DNA of 64,000 nucleotides from Mastacembelus armatus (lineage: Eukaryota; Chordata; Actinopteri; Synbranchiformes; Mastacembelidae): contig NC_046634.1 in assembly GCF_900324485.2 (NCBI RefSeq), positions 6,403,501 to 6,467,500 of the forward strand, written 5' to 3'. Positions 36,823 to 47,778 of the stretch are shown in pieces; position 1 is the stretch's first letter, and every line of letters begins with the position of its first letter. Under the pieces are notes generated by a model that saw only the letters and a list, made by a program, of their open reading frames with translations, made no database searches and was not told the origin of the DNA. The position numbers were made by a program, and so were the translations under genes.

Positions 36823-38664
36823 AAGGCCAAAGAAATGCATTGCCAGTAGAACAATTGTCATTCAAATGAGCTCTCTATTAACTTTGGCACATTAAGCTGA
36901 TGCTGCAGTTGTTTTAGCCTTTATATCTGCTGCTGTGTTGATGCACCAAGTTGTATCACAGGCTTTTTCTATTTAAGACATTATAAGTATATTATTTAAA
37001 GTTTACATCATGTAATGCAAATTTATTTTTCATTTCATATTTATATAGAGGGAAAAGTGATAATTTCCTATCAGTAGTTCACTAATCTTGGTTTATATCA
37101 CAGTTGTTGAGAGACAGACGTTATTTGTCACCTCAATCAAAGTTCAGACTCAGACTCAGACTCTCCTAAACCTGAGCCCCCATTTCCTCCTCATCTAGAT
37201 GAAATAAATGACAGAAAATACACTGAAAATCTGATTTCTAACTGGATGTTTTAAACAGAGCAACTCAAACACCAAATACCTCAAATCTTGTGGAAGACTT
37301 CTGTACCGTCCTGATATACACACTTTGTTGAGTGGCTGCTAGAGGAGCTGCAGTTTCACACACTTCCATTAGTCATATAGTTGTTTTCAGAATGATTAAA
37401 CTGCAGCTACTGTTTGGTTTGGAAAATACTTAAAATAATATAAAGTATATATGACTAATAGATTAGCTGGGTCTCAGCACATATTAGATCACCCAGAATC
37501 CTCTTCACTCTGATGTTGTTGCAATGACGTATGGGTGCAGGTCAGTGGAGTCATTGCTGCATGTTGTCACAGAGGAAGATCTGGAGAAAAATGTAAACAA
37601 ACTCAAAGACCTTTTACATGTTTATGGCCATAAAGTGACGTTAACAAAAGGACACATTTTTAGCTTGAACACATCCTGAAAAATACTATCTGTGCTGTAC
37701 TACATTAAATATGTCGCACTAAACATATCCTGTAATGGGAAGCATGTACTGTATCAATAGGACTGGTGTGTAACGTAAAACATTCATGTAGCCACTGCCA
37801 ATATTCTTTTTTATAGAGAACAGGAACAATAAAACTAAGCACACGCTGATTAAAATATTTAACCAGGCTTATCACATTGTTCTGATGCATTCAGTGCTGT
37901 TTCTCTAAACAATGCAAATGCAAAGTGCAACACATCCCAGAGCCGCTGGGTGCTGTGGCTAACAAAAACAAGGGCGCCGCAGGTCATCTGGTTTGATATG
38001 AAACGCTTTGAGCTGAGCCAGGGACACAGCAGGAAGGCACCAGACTCTACACGAGATCATGGTTTTCCACACATTACTTCACTAATTCATATTAACCAAG
38101 GTGCTGCTGCTCTCCTGCCACTCTGCATCGCACAGTTATAGTTTAAAAGTTGTAGTTCACATTTCTGCTCAATCCTTCCTCTCTGGCTGAAATTATACAG
38201 ATTACAGAAATCTGCTTTTACTAGTCTGGGATAAAACCTGTGGTCTCATTTCTTAAGGTAGTTATTCAAATATTGATGTATTGTTATCTGAACTTATCAT
38301 GTACGTGGTCATCACAGCTACTTCTACAATCTCTTCTAGTCATTTTTGCTCTGTTCTTCTGTTTGTCATGACAGGGATGTTTTCATGCTGATTCTGATAC
38401 ATGATGATGAAGCATTCATGTTTTGATCATGAAGAAACAACTGTTTCAGTATTTAGTATATCAAGTTAGTATAATTAAACTATATAGTTATTTATGTTCT
38501 AACTATAATTCATTCATATACCATTTTGTATTAGTACAGACAAAATAACCACATTTACCCCAGCTGCTAAAGTTCTCCATATTACTGGTCCAATAATCAC
38601 AAACCAGTCTAGCATGAAATCTATATTTATAGAGAATCCAAAAAAACGCAGGGTTTGCTTCTCA
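36823..38664. other. Intergenic between the two gamma-S-like genes
   Basis: No gene is seen. A short CAGACT tandem repeat lies at about 37144-37163. The distal promoter of gamma-S-like 1 would be at the left edge. Confidence 0.5.
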
Positions 38665-38670
38665 TTTATT
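38665..38670 (-). promoter_or_regulatory. Poly(A) signal of gamma-S-like crystallin 2
   Basis: AATAAA on the minus strand (plus TTTATT), about 47 nt after the stop at 38717. Confidence 0.65.
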
Positions 38671-38716
38671 GACTTGTTGGATCAGTGTAGGCATCTAAGA
38701 AGGTTTTGAATCAAAG

Positions 38717-39662
38717 TTAAAACTCTGTGATCCTGCGGAAGGAACCAACACCAGGCGAGGATGCCCCCCAGTCACTGTGCTGCCGGTACTCGCCTCGCTC
38801 TAGGAGGTACTGGTGTCCCCTGTAGTTAGGTAGGTCGTATAAGACCCAGGCACCATCAGTCACCACACAGGAGTAAAGCTCACGCAGCTTGTAGGTGTCG
38901 TACACTGAAGGACAGTCGTCAGTGCACTCAACCATCTGCCCCCCGAAGTCTGGCCTCTCATACAGCCTCAGCTTCCATGTGCTCCCGAAAACCTGAAAGA
39001 CAAAAAGCATTTCCTGAAACTGAACTAGCTGTGTGACATTTTTCAGTCAAAGTTTTGGTATCAGCTCAAAACAAAACTCTTAACAATACCATTTTTTAAT
39101 GTCTCAACTCAGGCAGCTGTAAAAGACAGCTAATGTGTTGGTAAACTATTGTGGCTGTAAATCAGTCCAACATTAACACTATCTTTCACTCTGCTTTGTT
39201 TCCCACCAGCACCACAGAAATCTATCTGGCTATTTAACTAAAAATGCTTTGCTAAAATAATCTAAAAATCTAAAGAATCCCGAATAAGAACTCTCACATT
39301 CTTTATGGCCCGGCAGGATTTGACGCTGTCGCTGAAGGCCATCCACTGCTGGTTGTCACCATATTCTCCAGGGCTGAGGATGTACTGGAAACCCTTGTAG
39401 TTTGGTCTCTCATAGATCACCCACACACCGCTCTCCACCCGGATGGAGCTGCAGCGGTTGAAGTATGCATGCAGGTCGGCACAGTCACTGCTGCAGTTGT
39501 AGCAGCGGCCCTGGAATTTTTTCTCCTCAAAAAATGTGATCTTTGGCAAAGGAAAGAAAAGTAGGCACTTGAAACTGCTTCATTCAAACACATTCATTAT
39601 ACATAAACAAATGTATTTACAGTGTATCCTGCCTGTCATAGATTTGATCTTACCTTCCCCAT
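38717..39662 (-). CDS. Gamma-S-like crystallin 2
   Basis: Exons 39654-39662, 39298-39540 and 38717-38992 encode 175 residues, with start exon MGK. Domain 1 runs [20 protein letters not shown] to [10 protein letters not shown], and domain 2 runs [15 protein letters not shown] to [10 protein letters not shown]. Five Trp are present: one per Greek-key pair half as usual, plus an extra one at the linker end ([10 protein letters not shown]). The last motif, [20 protein letters not shown], is close to mammalian gamma-S. It is tandem and same-strand with gamma-S-like 1, so the two probably arose by local duplication. The name within the S/MX group is uncertain. Confidence 0.85.
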
Positions 39663-39706
39663 TTGGATGCACTGTCAACCTCATTCTTTGCTGCAGCCCC
39701 ATCAAA

Positions 39707-39715
39707 GTATTTATC
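39707..39715 (-). promoter_or_regulatory. Weak TATA-like box of gamma-S-like crystallin 2
   Basis: GATAAATAC on the minus strand, about 45-53 nt upstream of the ATG. It departs from the canonical TATAAAA found at most other cluster members. Confidence 0.35.
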
Positions 39716-39893
39716 GATAAACAAAATGTGCAGAGTGTGGCAAGTCTTTGATATCCAAATGAGGCAGATTTACATATCAGCAAAATGGCCTGGTGCTGTT
39801 TGATTTGCCTTTGTTCCAGTCTGATGATGACTATCAAACATGCTGGACCAGTGAAGGCAGTGGATCAGTGTCAGACAGTGACAGAAAGAAAGG

Positions 39894-39933
<40 letters not shown>

Positions 39934-41012
39934 CTTATGGTTTCATTTACACAGCCTCAAACGCTGACACCTGAATCTGGCAGAGTTAAATGAAATATTA
40001 TTTCTAAAGTTACTGTCTGAAAACTGCAACATCCATTACAGTTACTTCATATGAGCTAATGTAATGTCATTAAAGTAGTTCATCCAAATACTGAGCAAAC
40101 TGCCAAAACACCATGTTCGATGGTCACATATAAGTAGCACATCGTACATTTCATACTTTGGCATTTTGTCGTTTTCCTTTCATTGTTTTTACCAAGCTGA
40201 TAAAGGTCAGTCAAAGAAAATGACAATGCAGATAAAGGTCGTTAGGTGCCACATTTGATCCATCGATCTATCGTTTAGTCAGCTCCCATTTTTGCCTATA
40301 ACTGTTAATGTAACATAAGCTTTGCCTCAAATCCCTTCTTACCCAAAGTGCAGCTCTGGATTCTGCTCATTTCTGCAGTGACAGATTTTATAGATTATAA
40401 GATATTATGTCTTTTAGCTTTAACATTAAAATGCAATGGCATCTGTAGACTTTGCTTCTGGAGCCCTGCTGTGAAGGCGTGTTTCCCACAGTCAGGACTT
40501 TAGAATAAAATGGCATAAAGTCTGAACTGAAAATTCTCTTCACTTTCTGCACTAATCATGTACTTGGACTGAATAAATATGTTCTTGATGCTAATAGCGT
40601 TAAAAGTATTAAATCAAATAAACTTACAATCAACAGCCCTCTGCTGTTTCTTCATCTTTAATTTCAGGTTTGGTATCAACATTTTCACTGCTCTCTGGCA
40701 TTAAAGACGTCTTTGCCTGTTTGAGCACATTAAAAATCTTGAGCGTTTCAGTTTTTTGGGCTTGATTTTCTACCTCACTCTCATACACTAAAAATCAGAG
40801 CTTCAATAAACTGAAAGGTTTTGGTGACAACTGTACTGAACCTTCCACAAAAAATGAGTTAATGTTCATTGATGGATTTCTGTTATAGATGACAGATTGC
40901 AAGTCGTGAATGGATGCATAGCCCCGACCAGTAGGGGTCACTACTTGCTTGTTTTTAGGCAGAATATTTATTTTGGAATTAAATGACATACAGGGATCAG
41001 ATTTTAGCTTGC
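39716..41012. other. Intergenic with a TG microsatellite
   Basis: No gene is seen between gamma-S-like 2 and gamma-M1. The stretch contains an uninterrupted (GT)18 run at 39896-39931. Confidence 0.6.
39896..39931. repeat. (GT)18 microsatellite
   Basis: An uninterrupted GT dinucleotide run between crystallin genes. Confidence 0.95.
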
Positions 41013-41018
41013 TTTATT
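41013..41018 (-). promoter_or_regulatory. Poly(A) signal of gamma-M1 crystallin
   Basis: AATAAA on the minus strand, only about 23 nt past the stop at 41041, giving a very short 3' UTR. Confidence 0.7.
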
Positions 41019-41040
41019 TTCCCACATAGTACAGTCTGAT

Positions 41041-42063
41041 TTAACATGAGTCCGTGATGCGCCTGATGGAGCTGAACCTTGTCATGTTGCTCATTCCCAA
41101 ATCTCTGAGGTTCCTGTATTCTCCTGGTCTTAGGTACAGCATCCTGCCTCTGTAGTTGGGCTGCTCAAACATCAGCCAGTGGCCATCCATCACGTTGCAA
41201 GACTGGCAGTCAGACATGCGTAAACGATCCATCATGTTGTCGCAATCGTCCATCAGCTCGTGCATCTGGCCTCCAAAGTTCTCCCTTTCATAGATCCTCA
41301 TTCTGAATGGTCCCCTGTGCTGTGGACCAAGAAACATCAGTGGACTGACTGTAGACCTCATATGATAATCACCTGTGATCTTTGAGATCTTTCAGGTGTT
41401 GTCATGATACTGGGATTTGGACCTACAACACTCAGTGAAAAAGATGTGCATTAGCTGTAGAAAATGCTGAGCAACCCTTGATTTCAGATTACAGAAGATG
41501 TGCGTCCCCAAAATAAAAGACTAAACCCCTAATAATTAATGCTTATTTCATTTTCTGGCTTTTCTTTCACTGCACAGAATTGCAATCATATTAAATCTCT
41601 GTCATTTTCGAGGTGGCTGGGCTCCAGTGCATTTCAACACCCTGAACTGATTTACTTACCATGGGGATCATACGACAGGATCTGATGCAGTCACTAATAC
41701 TCATTCCCATCAGGCGCTGGTTGTCTGGATACTCGCCCCTCCTCACCAGCATTTGATGGCCCATGAAGTTGGGCTTCTCGTAGACCATGAAGAGGCCGCT
41801 CTCCACCCTGCAGGAGTTGCACCTGCTCAGGTAAGAGGTGAGTTCAGGGCAGTCGCTGCTGGTCTCATAGGAACGACCCTGGAAGTTCCGGTCCTCATAG
41901 AATATGATCTGCAAGCAACGATGTGATCTCAGAATATGTCTTTGTGCTTATTTTGATATTTGTCAATATTAGACCCACTGTAGTGGGTAGTACATTTTCA
42001 TTCTACATCTTTTTAATGCTATTTAGCATCTGATGTTTTGAATGGTTTACTTACCCTCCCCAT
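41041..42063 (-). CDS. Gamma-M crystallin 1
   Basis: Exons 42055-42063, 41660-41908 and 41041-41319 encode 178 residues (start exon MGR). Domain 1 is [20 protein letters not shown] to IRSCRMIPM, and domain 2 is [20 protein letters not shown] to [10 protein letters not shown]. About 19 Met are present, and only one Trp remains (GHWLMFEQP); domain 1 has none (GLFMVYEKP). Met-rich, Trp-poor sequence defines the fish gamma-M class, linked to the very high refractive index and hard packing of fish lenses. It is head to head with gamma-M2, with about 620 bp between the two ATGs. It belongs to the crygm2 type but the paralogue number cannot be told. Confidence 0.88.
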
Positions 42064-42120
42064 GGTCATGATATTTGTGGGCTAATCTCAGATGTACAGC
42101 TTCAACATCGACCCTTTTCC

Positions 42121-42129
42121 CTTTTTATA
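42121..42129 (-). promoter_or_regulatory. TATA box of gamma-M1 crystallin
   Basis: TATAAAAAG on the minus strand, about 60 nt upstream of the gamma-M1 ATG. Confidence 0.75.
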
Positions 42130-42174
42130 CATTGCACAGCCGTACAATTTCCACATGGCTTGTGCTGAAACCTT

Positions 42175-42181
42175 TGACTCA
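42175..42181. promoter_or_regulatory. TGACTCA (AP-1/MARE core) upstream of gamma-M1
   Basis: The heptamer TGACTCA lies 45 nt upstream of the gamma-M1 TATA box. A separate half-site, TGCTGA, lies between them at 42162-42167. Large Maf proteins, which bind MAREs with this core, drive crystallin genes; occupancy here is inferred. Confidence 0.45.
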
Positions 42182-42578
42182 TCATTCTATATTGTGCCAC
42201 AGAGCAGTATTATAGAGTGGCAGACTTTACTGTATGTCCGCAATAGTTATTGTGAATTGACTGTTGGGTTTTATGCTTGCTTCCAGCAACTTCAACGATT
42301 TAATTTATAGCCTTTCAGTAGAAATCTTTGTGTGAATCAGATCTGGGAATGAAACTGAATTGTGTGTTACCAATAACAACATTCAGTAAATCAAAAGATC
42401 CACTGTGTACTCCACAGATCAATGATGATTTGGCCTTGAAGCATTTGAAAAGTAAAACCTGGAAGGAAGAAGAAGGTTGTGCTTCTTATTTGACCTTATG
42501 AACTCCCTAAACTACAGTACAATAATAACTATTGAGGTGTGCTGTAAAAATGAATGCAGGCTCACGTGAACCTGTTGA

Positions 42579-42585
42579 TGAGTCA
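42579..42585. promoter_or_regulatory. TGAGTCA (AP-1/MARE core) upstream of gamma-M2
   Basis: TGAGTCA (within the palindrome ATGAGTCAT) lies 46 nt upstream of the gamma-M2 TATA box, mirroring the site at gamma-M1. Confidence 0.45.
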
Positions 42586-42631
42586 TGATGTTTGACACAA
42601 AGGTGTGAAAGGTGGTCTGTGGCTGATAGTG

Positions 42632-42640
42632 TATATAAAA
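42632..42640 (+). promoter_or_regulatory. TATA box of gamma-M2 crystallin
   Basis: TATATAAAA, 45 nt upstream of the gamma-M2 ATG at 42685. Confidence 0.8.
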
Positions 42641-42684
42641 GTGGTGTTGAGTTGGGATCATTGGCATAAACTAAAACTGTTACC

Positions 42685-43549
42685 ATGGGCAGGGTAATAT
42701 TTATATTTTTGTATAATGTTGTAAAATCTGGTACAACAGAAATAGTAATAAGTGACCTATGCCAATGATACAATAATATGCAACATGATGCAGTGTATTA
42801 TGCATTATGCTAGGGTTATCAATAAGAGACCCAGTCTGGGGTTCTGTCATTTAATAATTGTACTCCTGTGTTGTTTTTGGTGCAGATTATTTTCTATGAG
42901 GACAGGAACTTCCAGGGACGCTCCTATGAGTGCAGCAGTGACTGCTCTGACATCCACATGCACCTGAACCGCTGCAACTCCTGCAGGGTGGAGAGCGGGT
43001 GCTTCGTGGTGTACGACCACCCCAACTTCATGGGTAATCAGGTCTTCTTGAGGAGAGGGGAGTACTCTGATTTCCAGCGCATGGGGAGCATGAGCATGAT
43101 GGGTATGGCAGCGATGGACACCATTCGCTCCTGTCGCATGATCCCCATGGTAAGATAGTTTAGTAATGTCACATCATTTTCAGCCTTAATTTGCTGTAAC
43201 TGAAACTACATTCAGAACAGGCTCCAGAACAAGAAAGGCAGTCTAGAAAAGTCTTGTCTCATCTTTACAGCACCGCGGACAGTTCAGGTTGAGGATCTAT
43301 GAAAGGGAGAACTTCGGTGGCCAGATGCACGAGCTGATGGATGATTGCGAGTCCCTCCAGGATCGTTACTACATGTCTGACTGCCAGTCCTGTAACGTAA
43401 TGGATGGCCACTGGCTGATGTTCGAACAGCCCAACTACAGAGGGCGCATGATGTATGTGAGGCCAGGAGAGTACAGGAACCTGCGAGACATGGGAATAAG
43501 CAACATAATGAGAATCAGCTCCATCAGACGCATCATGGAGATGTGCTGA
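42685..43549 (+). CDS. Gamma-M crystallin 2
   Basis: Exons 42685-42693, 42886-43149 and 43271-43549 encode 183 residues. Domain 1 is [20 protein letters not shown] and on, and domain 2 is [20 protein letters not shown] to [10 protein letters not shown]. About 22 Met are present and a single Trp (GHWLMFEQP). Exon 2 is 264 nt instead of the usual 243 because of a Met-rich insertion ([12 protein letters not shown]) in the loop before the last strand of domain 1. Domain 2 is nearly identical to that of gamma-M1, indicating recent duplication or gene conversion. It is transcribed away from gamma-M1. Confidence 0.9.
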
Positions 43550-43579
43550 ATGTCAGTTTAAAGAAAGTCTGGAACAAAA

Positions 43580-43585
43580 ATAAAA
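43580..43585 (+). promoter_or_regulatory. Poly(A) signal of gamma-M2 crystallin
   Basis: AATAAA about 30 nt after the gamma-M2 stop. Confidence 0.75.
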
Positions 43586-45400
43586 AACAAATTTTCTCTT
43601 TTGCATCTTTTTGTGTGGCGTAAGACAGTTCCGCCCTGTTTCTCCCTCTAGAGGAGAAAGTCAGAATCAAACACTGACATTTTAATTACTAAAAGCTATA
43701 GAGCTACAGTATCTGGCCTGGTATCCAGGAACATTCAGTGAATTAAACATTGCAGTAAACAACTTTGGCAGTTCTTGAAGAAAAAAAAGACCTACCCTTC
43801 TGTCATAGTGTGTACAGTTAATGACAACATCTTTCAACACTATAAGGTTTTGTGAAACTCACTTCTGGTTTACATTTATGTTAAATTACACCAAACCATT
43901 CCCATCATTATTAAAACTGCTCCTAAATCTAGTACTGTAAAGCTGGTCTTAGTATCCTACTCACAGCGAGCTGACGTGGACAAAAATACATCATCAGAAA
44001 AATATAATACAATAGATCTAATGTGTGGATAAAAAATGAAAGAGATGAAAGTAATAAAACGCAGTTTTTGTTCTTGGTAGAATGGTACATTAGGACAGCA
44101 CTGAGGGGGCTGTAGTTCAGTCACCACTACTGATAACAATATTGAGGAGCTAGTATCAACCTCAAAAACAACCTGGTGGTGAATTTTCTACTTTTTTCCC
44201 AATTGAAAACATGAATTACATGTCAAACATTACATGTCAATCTGCATGGAGCCCTAAAACAAGATTATGAAAATTGGGTGGTAATTACAGGAAAATTGTC
44301 TCCTACAAAAATGTCTCCTACTGAGGTACGCTAAGATTACTTTTTGTTTCAGTTTTGTACCAGAACTATGTTGTTACAGTTACAGCAAAAGTTTAGAAAA
44401 GAGAAAAAATCAGCAACTGACCTAGTGTCAGTCATACAGCAATATAGCAATATGTCATTTATTGTAATGCTGCATATGTTTAAATGTTAATCTGTTATAA
44501 ACTGTCCAGTTTACATATTTGCACAAAAACAAAATGCAATAACTGGAGTTTGCTTGGTCACTGCAAAATACACTTCTGCTGTTGAATCTGAGTGACTGCA
44601 GCGTTCACAGCTTTGATGTATAAAAGAGTTGGGCCTTTCATGCTGCTGGGCTGACTCAGTTGTTTCATACAAGTGAGGGTCAGATTCATTTGATGTCACA
44701 TGATGCATAAAAGGCAGTGCACCAGCGAGACAGACACCAAATGAAGTAAGGTAATGATAAGTACAGGTCTCTGTAACAGTCTAAACTAAAGTAAATACTG
44801 GCTCAAGATCAAGATTAATTCAATACTGTTGATGTAGTTGGGCACAAAACCTCTTCCATGCAGCAATGTGTGATTTATGCTCACACACCTGGGCATGTTT
44901 TTCTAAAGCCTATCCATTTACACAACTCTACACTACTCACAATTAAATCTAGTGATATTTGTGTTTAACAGCTTTTTACAGTTATGCAGCATGCAGTCTG
45001 TCACAGGCTGACATGAAATTACATTCTGGAGCTTAGCCCATAGACAATATTACAATATGTGTGTGTGTGTGTACATCAAAGCAAAGTGAAATAACTAGAA
45101 GCTATGTAAAACAAGCTGTTATGCTGGCATGAAAAATATTCTATTTTACCTAATAAAGGATCCTGCTGTCCACAGAGGTAAGGCACCGTTTAGAAAATCT
45201 TTAATAATAAACACAAATCGAGACCTGCGTCTTTGTTGCATTGTGACAACCTGAATTGTGACCTCACAAAAGCCTTAGCTATACAGTGTGCACAATATGA
45301 CTGCATTCAAGAGTGTGCCATCATCAACCAGATCAAATTAAACGGAAGAAAAACAACCTGTTGACCACACAAAACAAACAAAAATTGTCTGCCAGAAAAA
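43586..45400. other. Intergenic, gamma-M2 to crystallin pseudogene
   Basis: About 1.8 kb of AT-rich sequence with no supported gene. It includes a short (GT)n run near 45058-45071. Confidence 0.55.
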
Positions 45401-45454
45401 GCTGACGACCCTGGTCATTGTTCTGAATCACAATAACACAGGTCATCCATGGGT

Positions 45455-45461
45455 TATAAAG
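45455..45461 (+). promoter_or_regulatory. Retained TATA box of the crystallin pseudogene
   Basis: TATAAAG, about 53 nt before the pseudogene ATG. An AGCTGAC half-MARE lies about 48 nt upstream (45400-45406), similar in spacing to the M1/M2 promoters. Confidence 0.55.
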
Positions 45462-45513
45462 GCAGCATGGAGCCCACAGCTGCTGCTGCAGTGTGACAAG
45501 GTTGGCCAACACA

Positions 45514-46261
45514 ATGGGAAAGGTAAGGCTGTTTGTTTTGCTGTGTGTCTTTTGTGCTTGTGGATATCTGCGTGGACTATTCAGAGGAAACCAGTGACCT
45601 GGAAGTATTTTTTATGTGGTATAGTATACATAAAATCCTTGATTGGATTTCTAGAATAATTCAATACAAAAAAATCCCTTCATTAATGTGTTTCCAGATC
45701 ATTTTCTATAAGCACAGAAACTTCCAGGGTCACTCCTATGAGTGCAGCAGCAAACGCTCTGACCTGCACTCCCACTTTAGACGCTGCAACTCTATTTGAG
45801 TGGACAGTGGTGACTGGATGGTCTATGAGAGACCCAACTACATAGACTACTAGCACCTCTTGAGAAAGAGTGAGTATCCAGACTACGAGCTCTGGATGGG
45901 ATTTAATGCCTGTGTGCGATCCTGTCACATGATCCCTATGGTAAGGCTCAGTTGGAGGGGACTAGGCTAAAAATAGGTGTTTATTTTGGTAAACCTTGAT
46001 TTCTAGAAGCTAATAAATCATCTTTTCTGTAGCACCAAGGCTCTCAGATTGATGATCTATGAGCTGATTGATGACTGTCCCTCCCTGTATGAACGCTTTC
46101 GTTTCAGCATAACAAATGGATACCAGATCTTCTATGAGCATCCCAATTACAGGGTGTTCCAGTATCTGATGCGCCCTGGTGAATATAGATTGTTTAACAA
46201 GTGAGGAAGCACAGGTCCCAGGGTGGGATCCATCAGATGTATCACTAAGCAAAAAAGCTGA
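45514..46261 (+). pseudogene. Gamma-crystallin pseudogene
   Basis: Exons map to 45514-45522 (MGK), 45698-45940 and 46033-46261, all with intact GT/AG sites. Exon 2 keeps the exact 243-nt length. It reads [20 protein letters not shown], then TGA (45797-45799) where IRVESG is expected, and TAG (45851-45853) after NYIDY. Both sit at sites where a C-to-T change explains the stop. Exon 3 lost roughly 11 codons after MIYE, lacks further residues before ITNGYQ, and has a TGA where the DWG Trp is expected. It retains Trp in domain 1 (GDWMVYE, LWMGF), so its parent was S-like or intermediate rather than strongly M-type. A TATA box and AATAAA (46302-46307) survive, so transcription may persist. It is a host gene copy with introns, so a duplicate and not a retrocopy. 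Confidence 0.9.
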
Positions 46262-46548
46262 TGTTCATGTTTATGTGAGGTACTGTTAAAAAAGTACTGC
46301 GAATAAATCTATCCAGTAACCCGTGCTCTGCCTTTGAGAGGTTTAGTAGTTTGGACGTTTTCTTTGGTGGCTATTTTGGTCTCATATGTTTTAAACTGGA
46401 AAAAGAAGAACACAACAGTTTAATAGTGGAAAAGAAAAACACTTCAGACTAATATTATAAAACTCATTCCACTACTGGATCAAATGTTATGGCAAAGGTG
46501 AAAAGCAAATACAAGATGCAAATATACCATTGTCATGTCTATAAGACA

Positions 46549-46570
46549 CACACACACGCACACACACACA
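46549..46570. repeat. Short CA microsatellite
   Basis: A CA run with one CG interruption, just downstream of gamma-M3. Confidence 0.85.
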
Positions 46571-46586
46571 GTTTAAGCCCAGCATT

Positions 46587-46592
46587 TTTATT
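46587..46592 (-). promoter_or_regulatory. Poly(A) signal of gamma-M3 crystallin
   Basis: AATAAA on the minus strand, about 28 nt after the stop at 46620. Confidence 0.7.
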
Positions 46593-46619
46593 GAAAGAGG
46601 AAGAAGGTTCATTAAACTT

Positions 46620-47713
46620 CTAGTTGAAGTCAGTGATTCGCCTGAGTGAGCCGATCCTTGGACTGGCACCACCCCAGTCACTGTATCTGCGGTATTCCCC
46701 AGGTCTCAGGTAGTAGATTCTTCCCCTGTAGTTGGGCTGGTCGTACAGCAGCCAGTGGCCATCAACCACATTGCATGAGTTAATGTCAGACATACGGAGG
46801 CGGTCCTGGACATTTGGGCAATCGTCACTCAACTCCTGCATTTGGCCAGTCATGTCTGTACGCTCATACAACCTTATTTTGAAGGAACCACGGTGCTGCA
46901 GGAAAAACAACATATGTGAAAACAGCTTTTGTCTTGTCTTCTTAATAATGCTAAATTGCAGTACTGTACATGTTTAAAACATAAAACAGACCATGAATAG
47001 TCCCAATGTATTAATCCCCACCTAACTCCTATTTGCAGATTAACACAGATTTAGGGTTTTAATTCAGATAAGGAGCACAGTATTTTCAGGTTAATTGAAA
47101 TTATATTACAAATATGTGTGATTTGATACATACCATGAACGATTATAAACTTATTGCATATTCCTGGATACACTTTCTATAAGTATTAAAATATAGGTAG
47201 TAATTGGATCAAATATTTAGAAAGATTTTATTGCTTTTGTTCTTCATTTGTCCTATTTATTTTACTGTAGCATCATTTACTATGTACCCACAAGGATCAT
47301 CCTGTCCTCATTAATTGCATTGATACCTCTGCCACCAGCTGAATAAGGCTTACCATGGGAATCATGCGGCAGGAACGGACACAGTCATTGATACCAATCA
47401 TACGCTGGTTGTCAGAGTACTCCCCCCTGCGGAGGAAGTACTGGTGGCCCAGGTAGTGAGGTCTCTCATACACCATGAAGCAGCCACTCTCCACCCGGAT
47501 GGAGTTGCAGCGGTTGAAATAGGGGTGCAGGTCCGCACAGTCACTCATGCACTCATGGTGCCGACCCTGGAAATTTCTGTCCTCATAGAAAATGATCTGC
47601 AAATGTCAACATATCAAAGACATATCAAAGCAGTTATTGACTCCAACCATTACAAGACTCACATGCTTTCATTCTGTATTTTCACTAATCCAAAGTAAGC
47701 TTACCTTTCCCAT
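46620..47713 (-). CDS. Gamma-M-like crystallin 3
   Basis: Exons 47705-47713, 47354-47596 and 46620-46895 encode 175 residues (start exon MGK). Domain 1 is [20 protein letters not shown] to VRSCRMIPM, and domain 2 is [20 protein letters not shown] to [11 protein letters not shown]. Two Trp remain, both in domain 2 (GHWLLYDQP and SDWGG); domain 1 has Phe at the first Trp site (GCFMVYERP). It is therefore intermediate between the S-like and the strongly Met-rich M1/M2 genes. The orientation is opposite to the adjacent pseudogene, which it faces tail to tail. Confidence 0.88.
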
Positions 47714-47768
47714 TGTGGAGATTAGTGGGGGCCAACTGACTCAATACACGCTCTCTGTGCTGCTGTCC

Positions 47769-47778
47769 TTTTTATATA
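47769..47778 (-). promoter_or_regulatory. TATA box of gamma-M3 crystallin
   Basis: TATATAAAAA on the minus strand, about 56-65 nt upstream of the gamma-M3 ATG. Confidence 0.75.
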
